A stretch of DNA of 64,000 nt from Brevundimonas sp. AJA228-03 (GCF_017795885.1 NZ_CP059297.1:496001-560000); one strand, 5' to 3'; positions 51,336-62,292 are shown, counted from the stretch's first letter. Translations and numbers: made by a program. Notes: generated by a model not told the origin, from the letters alone.

Positions 51336-51773
51336 TCAAAGCCGACTGATGGCGAGGGCCAGGGTTTCCACCGCCGAGACCGGCCGTATGTCGAGTGGCA
51401 TGTGCGCGATGGTCACGCCTGCGATGGCGGTCGTCTGCGGCACGGGAAGGCGCTCGACGGTCTCCCGGGCGCAATCCACGCGCAGGGAAATCCGGCTCGC
51501 GGGGCGATGCGGCAGGGCCAGGATGCCCAGTCCGCGCGCCTCGATCTGTCCGGCGATGGTTTCGACCGGCGCGGCGAAAAGCCGCCCTTCGGAGGCCCAG
51601 ACGTGTACATAATCATCTCCGACCAGTCGCCAGCCACGGGCCACCAGGCGCAGCGCCAGATCGCTCTTGCCGCTGCCCGAGCCCCCGGTGAGCAACGCCC
51701 CCCGCCATCGGCCCCCGACGAAGGTCGTGATCGCCGTGGCATGAAGGGGTGGGGGGAGGCCGGATGGCGTCAC
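51336..51773 (-). CDS. hprK: HPr kinase/phosphorylase, short alphaproteobacterial form
   Basis: This 145-aa protein corresponds to the C-terminal catalytic domain only, the usual form in alphaproteobacteria. The P-loop is 'GALLTGGSGSGKSDLALRLVARGW' (about residues 25-48), and 'LVGDDYVHVW' and 'IEARGLGILALPH' are the following HprK motifs. It controls HPr by serine phosphorylation. Its ATG overlaps the chvG stop by 4 nt. Many relatives have rapZ between hprK and EIIA; here only 110 bp separate them. Confidence 0.92.
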   Translation of the reverse strand: MTPSGLPPPLHATAITTFVGGRWRGALLTGGSGSGKSDLALRLVARGWRLVGDDYVHVWASEGRLFAAPVETIAGQIEARGLGILALPHRPASRISLRVDCARETVERLPVPQTTAIAGVTIAHMPLDIRPVSAVETLALAISRL

Positions 51774-53398
51774 CCCCGGCGACCCGCCGCCGGCAGGGTG
51801 ACCTCGAAGATCGCCCCCTGGTTCGTGCCGTCCGGGCCGGCACGATTGCTGGCGACCACGCGCCCGCCGTGGGCCTCGACGATCTGGCGCACGATCGACA
51901 GGCCGAGGCCCGAGTTGGACCCGAAAGCCGTACCGCGCGGCCGCGACGTATAGAAGCGTTCGAACACCGTCTCCAGGTTCTCGGTCGGGATGCCCGGGCC
52001 GTCGTCCTCGACACGGATGGCCAGAAGGCGGTCCGGATCGGCGTCGTCGCGGCGCATCGTCACCCGCACCGCGCGGCCGGGCGGGCTGAAGGACCGGGCA
52101 TTGTCGATCAGATTGCGGAACACCTGTCCCAGCGGACCATCCCGTCCCAGGACGCGGGCGGGACCGTCCGGCGCGATGTCCAGACGCACGGGGGCCTCGC
52201 CCGGCTTTCCGGTGGTCTCGTAGACACCCACGATATCGGTCAGCAGGGCCGCAAGATCGACCGGGCGCGGGCGGTCCCGCGACAGTTCGGCATCCAGTCG
52301 AGAGGCGTTGGAGATATCGGTGATCAGCCGATCCAGTCGCTTCACATCCTGTTGCAGGACGACCGTCAGGCGGTCGCGCTGCTCCTTGTCCTTGACCAGA
52401 TCGAGGGTTTCCAGGGCCGAACGGATCGAAGTCAGCGGATTCTTGATCTCGTGCGCGACATCGGCGGCGAACCGTTCGATCGCGTCCATCCGGGCCGACA
52501 GGGTCTCGGTCATGGACTCCAGCGAACGGGCCAGATCGCCGATCTCGTCGCGACGATCCTCCAGATCGGGCAGGGAGATGGCCCGCGCGCGCTGCAGCCG
52601 GACCTGATCCGCTGCCGCCGACAGCCGCTTGACCGGCCGGGCGACGAACAGATGCAGCAACAGACTTGCCAGAAGGTTCACCGCCAGGGCCACGAGCGCA
52701 AACGGCACCAGCGCCTTGCGCTGCGCGGCCAGAATCTGGTCGACATCTCCCGCTTCCAGCGTCAGGACGCCCAGCACCTGCTGCACATGGCGCACCGGCA
52801 GGGAGACGGACACCACGCGGTTGCCATTTTCCGATCGCCGCACGGTCGCCTGGGGATCGCCGGCCAGGGCGGCCTCGATCTCCCGGCCGAGGGCCGTGTT
52901 TGCGCGCGACAGGGTCGCCTGCTCACGCGCGGGATCGGCCTTTTCCCGAACCGGAGATCCCGCCGGGAGGGCAGGGAGCAAGGGTTCTCCGGGGATCTTG
53001 TCCGACACCGCGAAACTGTCGGACACCAGCAGCCCGTAACTGTCGTACAGCCGCGCCCTCTGCTCGCTGGGGATGAAGTTGTCGCGCAGCCAGCGACTGG
53101 CCTGGATCGGGTCCAGCGTCGCCTCAGGCTCTCCTTCGGTGATGCCGAGCTGTCCCAGCACATTCGACAGCAGCTCGGCCTGCACCATCAGGCTTTCCTG
53201 ACGGGCCTGGACCAGACCCCGATTCCACTCGTTCAGGGCAAGGGCGCCCCCGAACAGGATCAGCAGGCTGAGCAGATTGAGCGCGAGGATCAGCCCGCCG
53301 AGCCGCGACCCGCCGAAACGGATCAGGCGTCGGCCCAGCGGGGCCTCGTCCGCCCCGTCCAGACCGTCAGCTTTCGCGGTAGCGATAACCGACGCCAT
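51770..53398 (-). CDS. chvG: Sensor histidine kinase ChvG (ExoS family)
   Basis: This 542-aa membrane kinase has an N-terminal helix '[23 protein letters not shown]' and a periplasmic sensor region (about 60-250). A second membrane helix '[23 protein letters not shown]' is followed by a HAMP domain, then H-box '[21 protein letters not shown]' with the phosphorylated His, and ATPase motifs '[12 protein letters not shown]', 'VEDDGPGIP' and '[10 protein letters not shown]'. It pairs with ChvI. I chose the ATG at 53398 (MASVIATAK), giving a 32-nt overlap with chvI. Confidence 0.94.
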   Translation of the reverse strand: MASVIATAKADGLDGADEAPLGRRLIRFGGSRLGGLILALNLLSLLILFGGALALNEWNRGLVQARQESLMVQAELLSNVLGQLGITEGEPEATLDPIQASRWLRDNFIPSEQRARLYDSYGLLVSDSFAVSDKIPGEPLLPALPAGSPVREKADPAREQATLSRANTALGREIEAALAGDPQATVRRSENGNRVVSVSLPVRHVQQVLGVLTLEAGDVDQILAAQRKALVPFALVALAVNLLASLLLHLFVARPVKRLSAAADQVRLQRARAISLPDLEDRRDEIGDLARSLESMTETLSARMDAIERFAADVAHEIKNPLTSIRSALETLDLVKDKEQRDRLTVVLQQDVKRLDRLITDISNASRLDAELSRDRPRPVDLAALLTDIVGVYETTGKPGEAPVRLDIAPDGPARVLGRDGPLGQVFRNLIDNARSFSPPGRAVRVTMRRDDADPDRLLAIRVEDDGPGIPTENLETVFERFYTSRPRGTAFGSNSGLGLSIVRQIVEAHGGRVVASNRAGPDGTNQGAIFEVTLPAAGRRG

Positions 53399-54071
53399 AC
53401 AGGGTCTCGATCGCGTCGAACTCGGGATCGACGACCCGGAACTTCTTGCGCATCCGCTTGACGTGGCTGTCGATCGTGCGGTCGTCGACATAGACCTGAT
53501 CGTCGTAGGCGGCGTCCATAAGATTGTCGCGGCTCTTCACGAAACCGGGCCGCTGGGCCAGGGCCTGAAGCAGCAGGAACTCCGTCACCGTCAGCTTGAC
53601 CGGCTTTCCGTCCCAGGTGCTTTCGTGACGGGCCGGGTCCATCAACAGCTTGCCGCGACGGATCGCCTTGCCCGAGACCTCGGCCGACGGTTCCGGCTCG
53701 CCGCCGTCGCCACCCGAGCGGCGCAGCAGGGCCTTCACCCGCTCGATGAGCAGCCGCTGGCTGAACGGCTTGTGCATATAGTCGTCGGCCCCGAGGTTGA
53801 AGCCGAGAATCTCGTCGATCTCCTCGTCCTTGGAGGTCAGCATGATGACGGGAATCTGGCTGGTCTGGCGCAGGCGGCGCAGCACCTCCATGCCGTCCAT
53901 GCGAGGCATCTTGACGTCCAGGATGGCCAGGTCTGGCGGCGACGCCTCCAGCGCTTCCAGCCCCGTGGCCCCGTCGTGATAGGCGACCACCTTGTGGCCG
54001 TGGCTTTCCAGCGCCAGCGAAACGGATGCGACGATGTTCTCGTCGTCGTCCACCAGGGTGATGTTGGCCAA
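53367..54071 (-). CDS. chvI: Response regulator ChvI (OmpR family)
   Basis: This 234-aa regulator has a receiver domain: '[11 protein letters not shown]' with the acidic pocket, '[20 protein letters not shown]' with the phosphorylated Asp, '[10 protein letters not shown]' and K in '[10 protein letters not shown]'. A winged-helix DNA-binding domain follows ('[54 protein letters not shown]'). I place the start at a TTG (54071-54069) directly before ANITLVDDD, with GAGGAG six bases upstream. The open frame continues upstream to 54857, antisense to the neighbour. Confidence 0.93.
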   Translation of the reverse strand: MANITLVDDDENIVASVSLALESHGHKVVAYHDGATGLEALEASPPDLAILDVKMPRMDGMEVLRRLRQTSQIPVIMLTSKDEEIDEILGFNLGADDYMHKPFSQRLLIERVKALLRRSGGDGGEPEPSAEVSGKAIRRGKLLMDPARHESTWDGKPVKLTVTEFLLLQALAQRPGFVKSRDNLMDAAYDDQVYVDDRTIDSHVKRMRKKFRVVDPEFDAIETLYGVGYRYRES

Positions 54072-54266
54072 ATCGGTCTCCTCGTCATTTCCGTTCAGAA
54101 CGGACCCGACCGGTGTCGGGTGCGTCTGAACGCGCGGCAAGCGTAACCGTTCGCCTGCGAACGCGGTGACTTTACGGCCGCACGTCGATGCTGACCAGAT
54201 TTCGTTCGCGAAACCGGACCTTAAACCCTTTGTGGTTGGGATATCGCTCAACGTCGAAGCGAGATC

Positions 54267-55976
54267 ATGGCCGGACCCGTCCACTACGAACTCTATATCC
54301 GCAAAACGGTGCCTTCGCCCTGGACCTTGATTCAGGCGATCGAAGACCGCCAGCAGGCCGTTGAGACCGCGGAGCAAATGCTGCGCGCCAAGGAGGCCGT
54401 GGCCGTTCGGGTGACCAAGGAGACGATGGATCCCGAGACCAAGGAGTTCCAGAGCGTCGCCATCCTGACCCGCGGCGAGCCCGAGCTTCCCCGGAAAATG
54501 GTTGTCGAAGATGCGGACCGGCCCAATTGCGGGGTACCGGCCGACCTCTATACGCCCCGTGCCCGCGAGCAGCTGGGCCGGGTTCTGGAAGACTGGTTGA
54601 TGCGCCATGGCGTCACGCCGTTCGAGCTGCTGCATCGGCCGGACCTGGTCGAGCGACTGGAAGCGTCGGGTGTCGAGGTCCAGCATGCCATCCAGAAGAT
54701 CGCCATCCCCGAAAGCCAGACCACGGGCCAGCCGGCGCACGACCTGATCCGCCACTATCAGCAGCTGACCGAACAGGCGATGGAGCGGGTGCTGACAGCG
54801 GGGCGCAAGGGCACCTTTGCCGACCTCACGAACTGGTCGCTGGCCGACGTGGCCCACAGACTGGTTGGTATGCCGGACCGGGCCTTCGTCATGGGCGGCG
54901 TCATCTCGGGGGCCCTGGTGGGCGTCAGAGGCGCACGGGCGCGGCTGGACCGGCTGATGAATCTGGCGGATCGCGCACCGATGGACGGCGCGCCACGCGC
55001 CCTGGTCATGGTCGCCATAGAGCAGATTCTGGTCGAGCTGCTGGGCACGCGAACCAGTCTGGCCGAAATCCTAGGCCCTGCGCTGGATCAGGGCGGGAGC
55101 CTGGCCGCTGTTGTCCGAATGGTCGCGCCGCGCGAGATCGAGGCCCTGATCGCCCAGGATCCGCGCATGGACCTGTTGATGCCCGCCGTGGACGGTGCGG
55201 CACTCCGGCTTGGCCAGCGGCTGGACGCCGGGGAGTATCCCGTCCTGGCGGCGTCGCTGGCGCGAATGGTCTTGCGCGAGCTTCAGGGACCCCGGCGACT
55301 GCGGCCGTCCGATGCATCCGGCGAAATCGACATCCTGCGGACCCTTGCCATGTCGCTGACCGCGACGGCAGGTCGCCTGCTGACGCCGGAGGATGTCCAT
55401 GCGGCCTTCATCGAGCGCTCCAGAAGCCTGGTCACGGCCGATTTCGTCCAGGCCTATGTCGCGTCCTGCGATACCGTCCTGTGCGAGGCCGAGCAGCTGA
55501 CCCGCCTGTGCGAAAACGTCACGGGATCGGCAAACAAGCGGTCCGCCGCGCGCTGGCTGGTCGCCTGTGTGACCTCTCTGCGGTTCGAGACCGAGATGCG
55601 CGCACCCGGTCCGACCCCCGCCCGCAAACTCCAGGTCCTGGCCCAGCTCCAGCGCTCGGTTCGGTTAGCGGCCCTGTCACAGAGCGATATCGAACAGATC
55701 GGTGGCGCGATCGGAGCCCTCGGCGGCGTGATCGAGGCAGAAGCCAAATTGACGAGCCAACTGGCGCGTGCATCTGCGACGATCCCTCAGAAGCTGGCGG
55801 CCCTGCTGAGGATGGCTGCGGGCGAAACTGCGCCCTTCGGCCCGGCCTCCGAGCGCGCCAAGGCCGAAGCGATCAGGATGTTCCGGGTGCCGGAAGCCCG
55901 CGCGTCACTGAGTGCCTCGCCGGAAGTCCTGGCCCCGTTGAAAACCCTGCTACAGGCGGCTGGACTGGCGGCTTGA
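54267..55976 (+). CDS. Conserved protein of unknown function (569 aa)
   Basis: I do not recognise this protein by family. It begins with a short beta-alpha module ('[64 protein letters not shown]') and a '[42 protein letters not shown]' segment. From about residue 150 it is helical throughout. It has no signal peptide or membrane helices, so it is probably cytoplasmic. It is transcribed divergently from chvI with 195 bp between. Codon use and GC are native. A link to envelope stress is only positional. Confidence 0.7.
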   Translation: MAGPVHYELYIRKTVPSPWTLIQAIEDRQQAVETAEQMLRAKEAVAVRVTKETMDPETKEFQSVAILTRGEPELPRKMVVEDADRPNCGVPADLYTPRAREQLGRVLEDWLMRHGVTPFELLHRPDLVERLEASGVEVQHAIQKIAIPESQTTGQPAHDLIRHYQQLTEQAMERVLTAGRKGTFADLTNWSLADVAHRLVGMPDRAFVMGGVISGALVGVRGARARLDRLMNLADRAPMDGAPRALVMVAIEQILVELLGTRTSLAEILGPALDQGGSLAAVVRMVAPREIEALIAQDPRMDLLMPAVDGAALRLGQRLDAGEYPVLAASLARMVLRELQGPRRLRPSDASGEIDILRTLAMSLTATAGRLLTPEDVHAAFIERSRSLVTADFVQAYVASCDTVLCEAEQLTRLCENVTGSANKRSAARWLVACVTSLRFETEMRAPGPTPARKLQVLAQLQRSVRLAALSQSDIEQIGGAIGALGGVIEAEAKLTSQLARASATIPQKLAALLRMAAGETAPFGPASERAKAEAIRMFRVPEARASLSASPEVLAPLKTLLQAAGLAA

Positions 55977-56023
55977 CGGCCCCGCGTCGCACGGCCTGAC
56001 CCGGCGCGGCACCCTGGACCCCA

Positions 56024-56132
56024 TAATTGCTTCGCGACTCCGGTGATACCCTGAATCAGGGTCCAGAGACAGGTGAGAGCCTGATTCACGCTTTTGCCGG
56101 AACCGCCTCGCGGTTCCGGCTCAAAGGCTGAC
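56024..56132 (+). repeat. Triple stem-loop intergenic element, copy 3
   Basis: It aligns with the other two copies from 'ttgcttcgcgactcc' onward. The central stem is TGAATCAGG/CCTGATTCA. The right stem is CCGGAACCGC/GCGGTTCCGG, 10 perfect pairs; several bases differ from copy 1 on both sides of the stem, so pairing is kept. The left stem is degraded. Three GANTC sites sit at the same positions as in copy 1. Confidence 0.8.
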
Positions 56133-56145
56133 GCTTCAGCCGATC

Positions 56146-56442
56146 TCAGTCGAAAATGTCGAAGATGCTGTCGCGCTTCTTCTTCTTGTAGTGACGGTCG
56201 TCGTCGTCACGATAGCGCGGTTGTTCGCGATAGGGCTGCCGGGTCTCGCCCCATGGCTGGCTCTGCGGTGCATGGACCTGGGGCGGGGGTGCCGCAGCGG
56301 CGGGCGCGCCCTCCATCAGTTTTTCGAGCTCGCCGCGGTCCAGCCAGACCCCGCGGCAGGTCGGACACATGTCGAACTGGACGCCGTTGCGATCCAGCGT
56401 CTGCATCTGGGCATTGTCGTTGGGACACATCAGAAGGGGCAT
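56146..56442 (-). CDS. zf-TFIIB domain protein
   Basis: This 98-aa protein has an N-terminal zinc ribbon 'MPLLMCPNDNAQMQTLDRNGVQFDMCPTCRGVWLDRGELEKLM', with C-x-x-[DN] and C-x-x-C ligands. An Ala/Pro linker and a charged tail 'RYRDDDDRHYKKKKRDSIFDIFD' follow, typical of this small family. Function unknown. The ATG at 56442 has 'aaggag' nearby; the frame to 56496 adds 18 residues upstream of the ribosome site. Confidence 0.85.
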   Translation of the reverse strand: MPLLMCPNDNAQMQTLDRNGVQFDMCPTCRGVWLDRGELEKLMEGAPAAAAPPPQVHAPQSQPWGETRQPYREQPRYRDDDDRHYKKKKRDSIFDIFD

Positions 56443-56539
56443 CGGCGTCTCCTTTTGAGAACAGGTCTCAATGCCAGAGCGGTTCGCCGATGCCAAGCGG
56501 CGGGGTGTCGCACGACCCCCGCCGCCCGGATCTGCGCCG

Positions 56540-58528
56540 TCAGCCCTCGGCCAGGACGATCACGCGGTCATCGGGCAGATATTCGATGCGCCCGGACTTG
56601 TTCGGATTGACCACGACGCCGCCCATGTTGCGATCATCGTCGTCCTCGCTCTCGCGCTTCCTGCGATAGCCGATCACGGTCTCGCCACGTTGCCGGGCCG
56701 CCTCGGCGATGGTGTAGAAGGTGACGGGACCGGACAGGTCCACATAGTCGCCGACCGGCCGCATGTAGATTTCCGAGCCGTCCTCATCCAGCAGGTCGTC
56801 GAAGATGGACGACAGGTATTCGTTCTCCGACGCCTGGGCCAGCATCAGGCTGACCAGTTTGTTGGACACGACGAAGTCGTCGGCGCGGGTGACCTCGGCC
56901 AGTTCACGGTTACGGATGTCGATCATCTCCGAGACCACGCTGATGTGCGTGCCCAGCCGCTCGGACAGTTTCCGCAGATGCAACAGGGTGATCAGGGTGC
57001 GGGTGTCGGCCGACTGCGCCTCCATGGTGTCGGAATAGCCCAGCACCATGATGGAGTCGTAGGACACCGGGTCCAGCGCCTCGATCGAGGCCGAGTGGCT
57101 GGTGTCAATCCGTTTCGCCTCGACCTTCATGTTCTTCGATCCCAGCGGCATCGCGAGAATTTCATCCTCGAAGCCCGGTGTATCGCCCGCCACGGTCAGG
57201 ACAGAGCCCGGCCGCACGTATTTGGACAGCTCATAGGCGATCATCGGCCCACGCCGGTTCCAGCCGATGATCAGGGTGCGCTCCGCCTTGCGACGCACGG
57301 CCTTGGGCCGGCGAATGGCCGTGGCATCGACGGCGTCATCGGGCAGCGGGGTCAGCTTGATGGAGGCGTCGTCCTCGGCGATGATGATGGCGCGGGCCCC
57401 CTCGGGAATGACCAGGTCCATCGGAGGGTTCATCTTCACCGTGCCGTCGGCATAACGCAGGCCGATCAGGGCGGAATCCTCGTATCCCATGACCGCTTCG
57501 CCGTAGGTGATTCCGACCAGGTCCTGAAGCTCGGTCGTATAGATTTCGCAGCCGTCGAAATCGAGCAGTTCGGAATAGACGGCCGACAGGCCGGCCTGAC
57601 GGCTGGACTGGACCACGATGCGCGAGATCAGATCATCGGCGAGCACCAGCTGGACCTCGTCGCCGCCGACGATGCGGGCGACCTCGGCGTTCCTGGCGTC
57701 ACGCAATTCGGCGGCGATCAGATAGCGTTCCTCGCGGCGCCTGGGGTCGTTGGTCAGGGCCAGGACCGTCTTGATGACCTGGCTGTCGGGATCGTCGACG
57801 CCCTCCGGCGACACGACGATGATCGAGCGGCAGGCCTGGGGATTGACGATCGAGAGGTCGAACAGGTCGGTCGGGTCGCCCGAGCGGCAGATGATCCGGG
57901 TGTTCTTGAGATCCTCGACCTTGTCGGCGATCTCGTCCTCCATCTCGACCTTGTCCTTGCTGGCCATGATGACGATGCGCGGATTCTTCCGGCTCTCGTT
58001 GGCGATGACCAGTTCGGAGATGATGTCGAAGATCGAGGCCGACCAATTCAGAATGATGGTGTGGTCGCTCTCAAGCACCCGCGAGCGCCCCTTGCGGGCC
58101 TCCTCGATCTTGGCGTCCAGCCCGGCCGAGATGATCGAGATCAGGGCCGAAAAAACCAGAATACCCATCAGCGTCACGAACAGGGTCAGGAACCTGAATG
58201 GCCAGCCCGAGTCGCCGCCCATGGTCCCGGCGTCCATCGTCCGCATCAGGGACTGCCAGGCCGCCTCGAAGAAGTTGAAGCCGCCGTCCGGTCCCATCCG
58301 GCTGATCGCCAGGATGGTTGCGGCGAACAGAATGACGACCAGGGTCACCAGACTGAGCCAGCCCACAAGCGCGACCGGGCCCCCGGCCATGGACTTGTCG
58401 AAACCGTACTTCAGCCGTTCGCCCAGGCTGACGTCGCTGACGTTCTGGCCCCTGGTGGTGTTCGGCCTGGCGGTGCCTGCGCCCTTGACGGCGCTGCGGG
58501 CGGCGTTCGCCCGAGTGAGAGAGCCCAT
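56540..58528 (-). CDS. CASTOR/POLLUX-like ion channel protein with RCK-type domains
   Basis: This 662-aa protein has two N-terminal membrane helices ('[27 protein letters not shown]' near residue 55 and '[37 protein letters not shown]' near 115). They flank a pore-like '[21 protein letters not shown]'. Two Rossmann/RCK-like units follow ('[34 protein letters not shown]' and '[32 protein letters not shown]'). This layout matches bacterial homologues of the plant nuclear cation channels CASTOR/POLLUX. Ion selectivity is unknown. The ATG at 58528 begins '[12 protein letters not shown]'. Confidence 0.82.
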   Translation of the reverse strand: MGSLTRANAARSAVKGAGTARPNTTRGQNVSDVSLGERLKYGFDKSMAGGPVALVGWLSLVTLVVILFAATILAISRMGPDGGFNFFEAAWQSLMRTMDAGTMGGDSGWPFRFLTLFVTLMGILVFSALISIISAGLDAKIEEARKGRSRVLESDHTIILNWSASIFDIISELVIANESRKNPRIVIMASKDKVEMEDEIADKVEDLKNTRIICRSGDPTDLFDLSIVNPQACRSIIVVSPEGVDDPDSQVIKTVLALTNDPRRREERYLIAAELRDARNAEVARIVGGDEVQLVLADDLISRIVVQSSRQAGLSAVYSELLDFDGCEIYTTELQDLVGITYGEAVMGYEDSALIGLRYADGTVKMNPPMDLVIPEGARAIIIAEDDASIKLTPLPDDAVDATAIRRPKAVRRKAERTLIIGWNRRGPMIAYELSKYVRPGSVLTVAGDTPGFEDEILAMPLGSKNMKVEAKRIDTSHSASIEALDPVSYDSIMVLGYSDTMEAQSADTRTLITLLHLRKLSERLGTHISVVSEMIDIRNRELAEVTRADDFVVSNKLVSLMLAQASENEYLSSIFDDLLDEDGSEIYMRPVGDYVDLSGPVTFYTIAEAARQRGETVIGYRRKRESEDDDDRNMGGVVVNPNKSGRIEYLPDDRVIVLAEG

Positions 58529-58707
58529 GGCGGCTGTCGATCCTGTGGAAGTCCGCCGATCCCCCTGATCGGCGATCGCCGTCACGGATGGTTCGCACCC
58601 GGACATTGAACGGCGGGATGCATAGGACCGTTCTGGCCCCTTTGGAAGCTGACGATTTCCGACTAGAAGGGCGGCGTCTCCTCCCCCTCGCCACCGGGTG
58701 TTTCCCC

Positions 58708-59148
58708 ATGCGCTATCTGCATACCATGGTCCGCGTCGCCGACCTGGAAGCCTCCCTGCATTTCTGGACGACCCAGCTGGGTCTGGAAGAAGTTCGACGC
58801 CTGGAGAACGAGAAGGGCCGGTTTACCCTCGTCTTCCTGGCCGCCCCCCGGGACAAGGAACGCTCGACCGCCGAACGGTCGCCGGAGGTCGAGCTGACCT
58901 ACAACTGGGACCCCGAGGTCTACACGGGGGGCCGGAATTTCGGCCATCTCGCCTACAGGGTCGACGACATCTATGCGACCTGCCAACACCTGATGGACTC
59001 GGGCGTGGTCATCAACCGCCCGCCCCGCGACGGCAATATGGCCTTCGTGCGCTCGCCGGACGGCATCTCGATCGAACTGCTTCAGGAAGGCCCGGCCCTG
59101 CCGCCGGCCGAGCCCTGGGTGTCGATGCCGAACACGGGCACCTGGTAG
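58708..59148 (+). CDS. gloA: Lactoylglutathione lyase (glyoxalase I)
   Basis: This 146-aa metalloenzyme converts the methylglyoxal-glutathione adduct to lactoylglutathione. The four metal ligands are recognisable: His5 in '[10 protein letters not shown]', Glu in '[11 protein letters not shown]', His in '[13 protein letters not shown]' and Glu in '[11 protein letters not shown]'. The ATG at 58708 is chosen because the family starts with the MRYLHTM pattern; the frame from 58588 adds 40 unrelated residues. Confidence 0.95.
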   Translation: MRYLHTMVRVADLEASLHFWTTQLGLEEVRRLENEKGRFTLVFLAAPRDKERSTAERSPEVELTYNWDPEVYTGGRNFGHLAYRVDDIYATCQHLMDSGVVINRPPRDGNMAFVRSPDGISIELLQEGPALPPAEPWVSMPNTGTW

Positions 59149-59327
59149 CGCCTCAAGGCTCGCAGACGACGCGGTGGAGGGTCCGGCCGACGATGGCCCC
59201 GGGAAAGACGAGGGCTGCGGCACAGACGGACGGCGACCGGATTCCTTTGCGGACCGACAGTCAGGCTTCGCGCCTCGGATGGTTTCGCATCGTGACGGGC
59301 CGGACCGGGCCGCCTATGTTCCCCGCC

Positions 59328-62261
59328 ATGTCCGATGCCAACCTCGTCCCTGACGCCGCCGACGCCCCGCAGACCGACCGACCGCTGACCCAGGACGGGC
59401 CCGCCGTCCGGCTGTGGCTGATCGACGCTTCGGCCTACATCTTCCGCGCTTATCACGCCCTGCCGCCCCTGACGCGCAAGTCCGACGGCCTGCCGGTCGG
59501 GGCGGTCCAGGGCTACTGCAACATGCTGTGGAAGCTGCTGAAGGACATGAAGGGCGCGGATGGGCCGACGCATCTGGCGGCGATCTTCGACCATTCGGAA
59601 AAGACGTTCCGGAACGATCTGTACGACCAGTACAAGGCCAATCGCTCGGCGCCGCCCGAGGATCTGATCCCGCAGTTTCCGCTGGTGCGGGACGCCACGC
59701 GGGCGTTCGGGGTGCATTGCGTCGAGCTGCCCGGCTACGAGGCCGACGACCTGATCGCCACCTATGCCTGCAAGGTCAGGGACGCCGGCGGCGAATGCGT
59801 GATCGTCTCCTCCGACAAGGACCTGATGCAGCTGATCGGCCCCTCGGTGGTCATGTGGGACCCCATGAAGGACCGCCGCCTGGCCGAAGACGCCGTCATG
59901 GAGAAGTTCGGCGTCACCCCGGACAAGATGATCGACCTGCAGGCCCTGATCGGCGACAGCGTCGACAACGTCCCCGGCGCCCCCGGCATCGGCCCCAAGA
60001 CGGCCGCCCAGCTGCTGGACGAATACGGCGATCTGGACACCCTGCTGGAGCGGGCCCACGAGATCAAACAGCCGAAACGCCGCGAGACCCTGATCGCCTT
60101 CAGGGACCAGATCCTGCTGAGCCGCCAGCTGGTGCGCCTGACCTGCGACGCCCCCGCGCCCGAGCCGATCGACGACTTCAGGGTCCGCGATCCGGACCCC
60201 GAGACCCTGTGGGCCTTTCTGGAGCAGATGGAATTCCGGAGCCTGCAGCGCCGGGTCGGCGACGGCAAGCTGGCTGGCCACGACGGCTCGGCCTTCGCTC
60301 CCGTTCGCCCCGCCGCGCCCCTGTCTGCCCCCGTCATCTCGCCCCGCCATGCCCCCCGGGCGGTCCCGGCCGACGTCGAGGTACAGGGCGTCGACCACGA
60401 CGCCTATCTCTGCATCCGCGACCTCGCCGATCTGGACGCCTTCATCGCCCGCGCGACCGAGGCGGGGGTCGTGGGCTTCGATACCGAGACCGACGCCCTG
60501 TCGGCGACCCATGCGGGGCTGTGCGGGGTCTCCCTCGCCATCGGGCCCAACGACGCCTGCTATGTGCCGCTGACGCACGAGCATCCCCCCGTGGAGGGGG
60601 CGGGGGGGCTGGACTTCGGGGGAGACACCGAGGCCCGGGCACCGCTGGACCAGCTGGACAAGCCCACGGTGCTGGCCCGGCTGAAGGTCCTGCTGGAGGA
60701 CACCGCCGTGCTGAAGGTCGTCCAGAACGGCAAATACGACCTGGCCGTCATGGCCCGCAGGGGTATCCGCGTCGCCCCGATCGACGACACCATGCTGATG
60801 TCCTATGTGCTCGACGGCGGTCTGCACGGCCACGGCATGGACGAGCTGAGCCGCCTGCACCTGGGCCACGAGCCCATCCCGTTCAAGTCGGTCGCCGGCA
60901 CCGGCAAGGCCCAGAAATCCTTCAAACACGTCGCGCTGAAACCCGCGACCGCCTATGCCGCCGAGGACGCGGACGTGACCCTGCGGCTGTGGCGCATCCT
61001 GAAACCCCGGCTCGCCGCCGAACATCTGGCCACCGTCTATGAGACGCTGGAGCGCGGCATGCCCGCGGTCCTGGCCGATATGGAGCTGAGAGGCATCCGC
61101 GTCGACCCCGCCCGCCTGCGACGCCTGTCGTCAGAGTTCGGCCTGCGCATGGCCGAGCTGGAAACCCAGGCCCAGGAGATCGCCGGCCGCCCGTTCAACG
61201 TCGGCTCGCCGCGCCAGATCGGCGAGATCCTGTTCGGAGAGCTGAACCTGCCCGGCGGCAAGAAGACCGCCTCCGGCCAGTGGGAGACCGGCGCCGCCAC
61301 CCTGGAATCCCTTGCCGAAACCCACGCCCTGCCCCGCGTCCTGCTGGACTGGCGCCAGCTGTCCAAGCTGAAGGGCACCTATACCGACGCCCTGGTGGCG
61401 GCGATGGACCCCGAGACCGACCGCGTCCACACCAGCTATCAACTGGCCGCCGCCACCACCGGCCGCTTGGCCTCCTCCGACCCCAATCTGCAGAACATCC
61501 CGATCCGCACCGAGACCGGCCGCCAGATCCGACAGGCCTTCATCGCCCGGGACGGCCACGTCCTGATTTCAGCCGACTATTCCCAGATCGAGCTGCGCCT
61601 TCTGGCCCACATCGGCGACATCCCCGAGCTGAAACGCGCCTTCAGGGCCGGGATCGACATCCATACGGCCACGGCGTCCGAGATGTTCGGCGTCCCCGTC
61701 GCCGACATGGACCCCGAGACGCGCCGCCGCGCCAAGGCGATCAATTTCGGCATCGTCTATGGCATCAGTGCCTTCGGCCTGGCCAACCAGCTGGGCATCG
61801 ATCAGGGCGAGGCGGGGGCCTATATCAAGACCTATTTCGAACGCTTCCCCGGCATCCGCACCTATATGGACGCCACCCGCGCCGAGGTCCGCAGCACCGG
61901 GTTCGTCTCCACCGTCTTCGGCCGCAAGATCCACATCCCGGCCATCCATTCGAAATCGGGGGCCGAGCGCCAGTTCGGCGAACGCGCCGCCATCAATGCC
62001 CCGATCCAGGGCGCCGCCGCCGACATCATCCGCCGCGCCATGATCCGCATGCCGGGCGCGCTGGAGGCCGCCGGCCTGGAAACGACCATGCTGCTCCAGG
62101 TCCACGACGAACTGGTCTTCGAGGCCCCCGAAGCCGAGGTCGAGGCGGCGATTCCGCTGATCCGCCGGGTGATGGAGGGGGCGGCGGAACCGGCCGTGGC
62201 GCTAAGCGTGCCGCTGGTGGTGGAGGCGCGGGCGGCGAAGAACTGGGATGAGGCGCATTGA
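59328..62261 (+). CDS. polA: DNA polymerase I
   Basis: This 977-aa enzyme serves repair and Okazaki-fragment processing. The 5'-3' exonuclease domain occupies residues 1-300 ('LIDASAYIFRAYHALPPL', 'ELPGYEADDLIATYA', 'DLMQLIGPSV'). The 3'-5' exonuclease has its acidic residues ('DTETDAL' near 385, 'NGKYDL', 'AAEDADVTLRLW'), so proofreading looks intact. The polymerase domain has motif A 'SADYSQIELRLLAHI' (~750), motif B 'RRRAKAINFGIVYGISAFGL' and motif C 'QVHDELVFE' (~925). The start is the ATG at 59328 or 59316. A Gly/Pro-rich loop sits inside the proofreading domain (60585-60655). Confidence 0.96.
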   Translation: MSDANLVPDAADAPQTDRPLTQDGPAVRLWLIDASAYIFRAYHALPPLTRKSDGLPVGAVQGYCNMLWKLLKDMKGADGPTHLAAIFDHSEKTFRNDLYDQYKANRSAPPEDLIPQFPLVRDATRAFGVHCVELPGYEADDLIATYACKVRDAGGECVIVSSDKDLMQLIGPSVVMWDPMKDRRLAEDAVMEKFGVTPDKMIDLQALIGDSVDNVPGAPGIGPKTAAQLLDEYGDLDTLLERAHEIKQPKRRETLIAFRDQILLSRQLVRLTCDAPAPEPIDDFRVRDPDPETLWAFLEQMEFRSLQRRVGDGKLAGHDGSAFAPVRPAAPLSAPVISPRHAPRAVPADVEVQGVDHDAYLCIRDLADLDAFIARATEAGVVGFDTETDALSATHAGLCGVSLAIGPNDACYVPLTHEHPPVEGAGGLDFGGDTEARAPLDQLDKPTVLARLKVLLEDTAVLKVVQNGKYDLAVMARRGIRVAPIDDTMLMSYVLDGGLHGHGMDELSRLHLGHEPIPFKSVAGTGKAQKSFKHVALKPATAYAAEDADVTLRLWRILKPRLAAEHLATVYETLERGMPAVLADMELRGIRVDPARLRRLSSEFGLRMAELETQAQEIAGRPFNVGSPRQIGEILFGELNLPGGKKTASGQWETGAATLESLAETHALPRVLLDWRQLSKLKGTYTDALVAAMDPETDRVHTSYQLAAATTGRLASSDPNLQNIPIRTETGRQIRQAFIARDGHVLISADYSQIELRLLAHIGDIPELKRAFRAGIDIHTATASEMFGVPVADMDPETRRRAKAINFGIVYGISAFGLANQLGIDQGEAGAYIKTYFERFPGIRTYMDATRAEVRSTGFVSTVFGRKIHIPAIHSKSGAERQFGERAAINAPIQGAAADIIRRAMIRMPGALEAAGLETTMLLQVHDELVFEAPEAEVEAAIPLIRRVMEGAAEPAVALSVPLVVEARAAKNWDEAH

Positions 62262-62292
62262 GGAGGATGCGAGACGGCCCCTGTCCGGTCAC

